This document shows positions 7,488 to 10,844 of a stretch of DNA of 10,844 bases, piece after piece (within the stretch, counting starts at the first letter, position 1; each line of letters starts with the position of its first letter). Position numbers and translations under genes: made by a program. This DNA is from an uncultured Eubacteriales bacterium (GTDB lineage Bacteria; Bacillota_A; Clostridia; Christensenellales; Aristaeellaceae). Below the pieces are notes generated by a model that was not told where the DNA came from, did no database searches, and saw only the letters and a list, made by a program, of their open reading frames with translations. The stretch covers positions 1-10,844 of the forward strand of contig CACXEB010000021.1 of the NCBI GenBank assembly GCA_902766515.1, written 5' to 3'.

Positions 7488-8264
7488 TCAGACATAGTAC
7501 AGGAATTTCTGGTTCTGCGTTTTGTAGATCAGGGCGCCGATGCCCAGCGCGGCGAGGCCGTACATCAGCATGAGCGCGTGAAGCACCGGCGAGGGGAAGA
7601 CATTGTCGATCACGACCAGACGGAAATACCGGATGGTGCAGTAAACGGGGTTCAGGAGAAACAGCTTCTGCATATTCGGCGGATAGGTGTCGACATAGTA
7701 GAACACCGCCGACATGTACATCAGCAGCAGGGTAAACAGGTCGTAGATGTACTGGATGTCCCGGAAGAAAACGAACAGGGCCGACAGGATCATGCCGATG
7801 CCGATGTTGAACAGCGTGAGCATCAGGATCGGGTAGATCAGCGTCAGGAATTTCCAGTGAAAGGTGATCCCGTCGACGGCCGCGAAAATGAAAAAGACAA
7901 TCAGCGTCAGGGCAAAGTTGATGACGGCGGACACATTCTTGCTGAGGAGGAAAAGATACTTGGGCACGTTGACCTTGGTAAAAATGCTGGCGTTGGCAAT
8001 CAGGGAATTCATGCCGCCGGAGGTGGCCTCCCTGTAGTAGTTGAACAGGAGGTTGCCGGCGAACAGGTAGGTCGTGTAGAATTCCTTGTTCCGTCCGAAA
8101 AACTGCGTGAACACCAGCCGCATGACCAGCAGGGTCAGCAGCGGGTTGAGGATGCTCCAGACCATGCCGAGCACGGTGCGCTTGTACTTCTGCTTGAAGT
8201 CACGCTTGACCAGCTCTTCAAACAGGAATTGATTCTTTTTGAATTTGAGCAGTAATGTACGCAT
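7488..8264 (-). CDS. Polysaccharide/teichoic acid ABC-2 exporter permease, TagG/Wzm type
   Basis: This is the integral-membrane subunit that partners the ATPase encoded immediately downstream. From the ATG at 8264 it has 258 residues, the normal Wzm/TagG length. The cytoplasmic N-terminus carries the family motif RDFKQKYKRTVLGMVWSILNP (split here as RDFKQKYKRT, 21-30, and VLGMVWSILNP, 31-41), which typically contacts the ATPase. Hydrophobic helices lie near 35-53, 62-76, 108-130, 138-165, 173-191 and 226-247. The conserved FFRDIQYIYDL (167-177) and LLNPVYCTIRYFR (203-215) are present. The start at 8264 is preferred because AGAGG lies 5 nt upstream and because homology begins at MRTLLLKF. An in-frame ATG at 8321 would overlap the preceding glycosyltransferase by 25 nt and add 19 non-conserved residues. 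Confidence 0.92.
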   Translation of the reverse strand: MRTLLLKFKKNQFLFEELVKRDFKQKYKRTVLGMVWSILNPLLTLLVMRLVFTQFFGRNKEFYTTYLFAGNLLFNYYREATSGGMNSLIANASIFTKVNVPKYLFLLSKNVSAVINFALTLIVFFIFAAVDGITFHWKFLTLIYPILMLTLFNIGIGMILSALFVFFRDIQYIYDLFTLLLMYMSAVFYYVDTYPPNMQKLFLLNPVYCTIRYFRLVVIDNVFPSPVLHALMLMYGLAALGIGALIYKTQNQKFLYYV

Positions 8265-8296
8265 GAATGCCTCTGTCTGACGGTTCTGCGCTGCGG

Positions 8297-9253
8297 TTAT
8301 GCCGACAGCACCTGGTTCCATAAACGTTTCTGGTGGAAATTGAGCAGCCCGCGGTGCGCGTCCAGGTGATACTTCTGAACGAGCGCCCGGATTTCCTCCG
8401 CGGCCTGCCGCTTCTGATCGTCCGGCTGCTTGTTCCTGACCCAGTCGATCATCAGAAAATCGACAAACCAGCGGATGAAATCCCGGTCATAGCGGTCGAT
8501 CCAGCCCCTGTCCTGCCAGTAGGCGCAGATGCGGTCCGTCAGCGCCGCGTGCTGGCTGATAAGGTGGAGCATGTCCTGGTTCGCGGTTTCCATCATGGAG
8601 CTGGGCCGGTACCAGCGGTAGTGGTACAGGGTATCCGAGATGAAAGAGAAGCGGCTGGTCTGGGGGAAGATCTCCATGATGAAGACCATGTCCTCGCCGT
8701 AGCGGACGGTCTCGTCAAAACGGACGCCCGTCTTCAGCAGGTGGGCGGCGTCGTAGGCGTGGCGCCATACGAAGGGCTTGCTGCCGGGCGTATCGAACAG
8801 CACCCGGGGGAGAAACCGGTTTTCCCGGTGGTCCTGGACGCCCAGTACCTGGTCATACCAGCCCCTGGCCTTCGGGTAGGCGGGAAAGGTATCCGCGCCG
8901 AAGATGATGACGTCCGCAGGCGCCTCAATGGACTCGATCCATATGCGCTCGCAGGCGTTTTCCGCCAGACAGTCATCGGAATCCAGAAACATGATCCAAT
9001 GGCCGGCGGCAGCGGAGATCCCGGTGTTGCGGGCGCTGGACAGGCCGCCGTTCGCCTGGCGGATCACCTGCACGCGGGGGTCCATCCGGGCATAGGCCGC
9101 TGCGATGTCCGCCGAACCGTCTGTGCTGCCGTCGTCCACGCAGATGATCTCGATATCGTAAAGCGTCTGCATAAGGCAGCTGTCCAGGCAGCGGGACAGG
9201 TAGTTTTCAACGTTGTACACCGGGATGACGACGGATATCCTGGGGCCGTTCAT
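8297..9253 (-). CDS. Glycosyltransferase family 2, cytoplasmic (glycopolymer assembly)
   Basis: This is a GT-A fold enzyme expected to add a sugar from a nucleotide donor to the growing lipid-linked glycan. It has 318 residues and no membrane helix. The N-terminal catalytic domain shows ISVVIPVYNVENYLSRCLDS (6-25), CVDDGSTDGS (38-47), NGGLSSARNTG (68-78) and the metal-binding FLDSDD (89-94). Downstream lies RYGEDMVFI, the usual acidic acceptor-side ED motif, and the remainder is a helical C-terminal region. GGAG lies 9 nt before the ATG, and the ATG overlaps the stop of the preceding GT2 gene as ATGA (9253-9250), which points to translational coupling. Its N-terminal third resembles the product of that preceding gene (shared LxxQTLxDxEIICVDxGSTDG pattern), so the two are paralogues. 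Donor and acceptor are unknown. Confidence 0.93.
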   Translation of the reverse strand: MNGPRISVVIPVYNVENYLSRCLDSCLMQTLYDIEIICVDDGSTDGSADIAAAYARMDPRVQVIRQANGGLSSARNTGISAAAGHWIMFLDSDDCLAENACERIWIESIEAPADVIIFGADTFPAYPKARGWYDQVLGVQDHRENRFLPRVLFDTPGSKPFVWRHAYDAAHLLKTGVRFDETVRYGEDMVFIMEIFPQTSRFSFISDTLYHYRWYRPSSMMETANQDMLHLISQHAALTDRICAYWQDRGWIDRYDRDFIRWFVDFLMIDWVRNKQPDDQKRQAAEEIRALVQKYHLDAHRGLLNFHQKRLWNQVLSA

Positions 9254-10404
9254 GACTGTATTCTCCGCCGGATCTTTTCCGCAGCGTACCGTGCGGTATA
9301 AGCGACGCCGTGGTCGCGGACGCAGGCGATGCCGCCCGCCAGCCTGACGCGCAGCTTCTGGGGCAGGCTTTCGTCCGGAAGCCTGGGCGTGTAGGGCTGT
9401 CCGGCCTTTTCAGCGGCCTTCCAGCGCTCAAACTCCTCCGGCGCCTGGATAACCAGCGCCATCGTGCGCCATTTGTACAAAGGATAAAGCCGCCGGACGC
9501 ATTTCCCGGCCGTCATGTCGGCGGCAAAATCCTCGCTCATCCGCCGGACGAACGCCGGCTTGTATTCGTCGGCCAGCCGCCCGTAGTTCCACATGTAGGA
9601 ATCGTACCGCATCCGGGCCATCACCGGCTCCAGCCTGCCCTTGAGGGTCGGATGGCTGTCGAGGAAAGCCTGGATCGCGTCGTACTCGTCGCACACGCAG
9701 TAAACCTTTCCGGGTGAATTGACGGACGATTGCTCGTTGTCCTGCCGGTAGTGGAGGTAGCATTCCGGCAGCAGCCGGACGCGCCCTGCCAGCGCCAGCA
9801 CCTGGAAGGTGAAGCTCAGGTCCTGGTAGGATGCGCCGGGCGTCTCGTTGAACCGGATGCCCTGCTCGCGGATGAACTCCCGCCGGTAAATGGCGGACCA
9901 GATCGTGGGCTTGAGATTGAAGAATTCGGCCTGTTCCACCGGCGAGCGGAAATCGGTCACCGGGCAGAAGACGCGGCTGCACATCGCCTTGGAGCCGATG
10001 GGGCAGGGCTCGTTGCGCTGCTCCCTGGAATAATACAGGAAATATCCGGCTTTGGCAACATCCAGCCGGTCGCGGCGGGCGGCGTCCAGCAGCCGCTCGA
10101 ACATGTCGGATTCCGCGTAATCATCGGTCTCCACGATGCCCAGGTATTCGCCGCGGGCGGCATCAAAGCCCAGGTTCATCTGGTAGCCGTAGCTTTTTCT
10201 GTCGGAATGCAGGATCGTGATGCGGCTGTCCTTCCGCGCGTATTCCTCGAGGATCTCCAGGGTGCCGTCTGTCGAGCCTGCGTCCACGCAGATGATCTCA
10301 AGGTCCCTGAGCGTCTGTTGGAGGACGCTTTCGATGCAGGGACGGATATAGGCGGCGACGTTCAGCGACGGCATGACGACGGTGACGGATATCGGGCTAC
10401 TCAA
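9250..10404 (-). CDS. Glycosyltransferase family 2, cytoplasmic, probable TTG start
   Basis: This is a second GT-A enzyme of the glycan assembly set. From the TTG at 10404 it has 384 residues: ISVTVVMPSLNVAAYIRPC (5-23), EIICVDAGSTDGT (36-48), KSYGYQMNLGFDAARGEY (70-87), metal-binding ETDDY (92-96), and later GASYQDLSFTFQ in the position of the acidic acceptor-side motif. A roughly 150-residue helical C-terminal region follows and there are no membrane helices. The only ATG near the fold (10374) would delete the first beta strand. The only suitable upstream codon is the TTG, which overlaps the end of the preceding gene by 8 nt, with AGGAA 12 nt before it (a slightly long spacer). The frame stays open further upstream to about 10758, but that part is the out-of-frame shadow of the preceding gene. 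Sugar specificity is unknown. Confidence 0.88.
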   Translation of the reverse strand: MSSPISVTVVMPSLNVAAYIRPCIESVLQQTLRDLEIICVDAGSTDGTLEILEEYARKDSRITILHSDRKSYGYQMNLGFDAARGEYLGIVETDDYAESDMFERLLDAARRDRLDVAKAGYFLYYSREQRNEPCPIGSKAMCSRVFCPVTDFRSPVEQAEFFNLKPTIWSAIYRREFIREQGIRFNETPGASYQDLSFTFQVLALAGRVRLLPECYLHYRQDNEQSSVNSPGKVYCVCDEYDAIQAFLDSHPTLKGRLEPVMARMRYDSYMWNYGRLADEYKPAFVRRMSEDFAADMTAGKCVRRLYPLYKWRTMALVIQAPEEFERWKAAEKAGQPYTPRLPDESLPQKLRVRLAGGIACVRDHGVAYTARYAAEKIRRRIQS

Positions 10405-10844
10405 ACGGGTCCACGTTCCTTTCTGACGCTTCGGCGGATGTTTCAGCGGCTGGCCGGACTGTTTCGATCCGGGGATGAAAACGGAAACCGGCGAAATACT
10501 GCCGGAGGATGATGCCTGCGCGCTGCCGCCGGCGGTCCCTGGCCCGGAAAGCGACCCGCAGCAGGTGCAGCGCGCACCGCGCCGTATAGTGCAGGAAGCG
10601 GCGCCATCCCTCCCGGCGGTAGAAATAATGCTCGTTGCGGTAGGCGTACTCATAGCGGCCCAGGCGCTCTGGCCGGTCGCTTTCGATCGCGCTGCCGACG
10701 TTGTCCGCCATGGCGTGTGTGACGGCGCTCTCCTGCACCCAGTATCCGGGCAGCCCACCGCGCACCGCGATGCGCCGGGTGAATTCGATGTCGTCGCCCC
10801 AGATGAAGAATTCGCGGATGGGCAGGCCGAACCGGCGGATGACC
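10397..10844 (-). CDS. Glycosyltransferase family 2, rhamnosyl/galactofuranosyl-transferase-like (5' end cut by window edge)
   Basis: The frame is open from the right window edge to TAG at 10399-10397 and gives 148 visible residues, which form the C-terminal part. The visible sequence opens VIRRFGLPIREFFIWGDDIE and continues FTRRI. FFIWGDDIEF is the hallmark acceptor/active-site segment of GT2 enzymes related to rhamnosyltransferases and GlfT2-type galactofuranosyltransferases. GYWVQESAVTHAM and the NEHYFYRREGW stretch follow, also typical of these proteins. The C-terminal region is basic and amphipathic (about residues 80-130), which suggests membrane association. The stop codon lies within the start region of the next GT2 gene, so the genes are co-translated. 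A GTG at 10765 is internal and is not the start. The catalytic DxD lies outside the window. Confidence 0.85.
   Translation of the reverse strand, partial: VIRRFGLPIREFFIWGDDIEFTRRIAVRGGLPGYWVQESAVTHAMADNVGSAIESDRPERLGRYEYAYRNEHYFYRREGWRRFLHYTARCALHLLRVAFRARDRRRQRAGIILRQYFAGFRFHPRIETVRPAAETSAEASERNVDPFE

Noticed and set aside
6615..8255. 546-codon plus-strand open frame across the ABC ATPase and permease genes
   Set aside because: It is the complement of two well-supported transporter genes, is low-complexity (Gln/Val/Asp/His-rich) and crosses their intergenic gap.
8265..8321. Earlier ATG (8321) for the ABC permease
   Set aside because: It would overlap the preceding glycosyltransferase by 25 nt and adds non-conserved residues. 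The ATG at 8264 has an AGAGG site and matches family N-termini.
10405..10758. 118-codon upstream extension of the second GT2
   Set aside because: The extension is the out-of-frame reading of the preceding GT2, which shows the FFIWGDDIEF motif in the other frame. The extended sequence is Ser/Thr/Gly/Arg-rich with no homology.

Overview
The window is GC-rich DNA (roughly 60% by eye). It looks like a chromosomal segment of a GC-rich Bacillota (Clostridia-type, possibly gut-associated) bacterium. This is inferred from a UgpC/MsmK-type sugar-import ATPase, a YdcI-sized Tex protein, AGGAGG-like ribosome binding sites and a TagGH/Wzm-Wzt-type glycopolymer exporter. The sequence alone does not fix the species.

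Left part, plus strand (1-3096). The 3' two thirds of a carbohydrate ABC-importer ATPase enters from the left edge. A 255-nt gap follows. It contains a 162-bp element that is an imperfect palindrome over its full length (684-845, MITE-like, 20-bp terminal inverted repeats) and then an intrinsic terminator (865-917). The tex gene (940-3096) begins only 22 nt after the terminator's T-tract.

Right part, minus strand (10844-3100). Seven co-directional, tightly packed genes form one cell-surface glycan locus. In transcription order they are: a GT2 glycosyltransferase cut by the right edge; a second GT2 that probably starts with TTG and overlaps the first by 8 nt; a third GT2 joined to the second by an ATGA overlap; an ABC-2 permease; its ATPase; a large multi-pass GT-C-like membrane protein with a soluble C-terminal domain; and a polyprenyl-phosphate glycosyltransferase of GtrB/DPM type. 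The operon converges on tex with 3 nt between the two stop codons. Its terminator (3058-3087) lies inside the last codons of tex.

Inferred working model: the GT2 enzymes build a lipid-linked glycopolymer in the cytoplasm and the ABC pair exports it. The GtrB-like enzyme would load a sugar on undecaprenyl phosphate, which the GT-C-like protein would transfer to the polymer, or to another acceptor, outside the membrane. The oddest points are the hairpin element inserted between a gene and its probable terminator, the reading-frame conflict at the start of the large membrane protein (strong SD and ATG in one frame, long ORF in another, a six-A run between), and the terminator encoded within tex.
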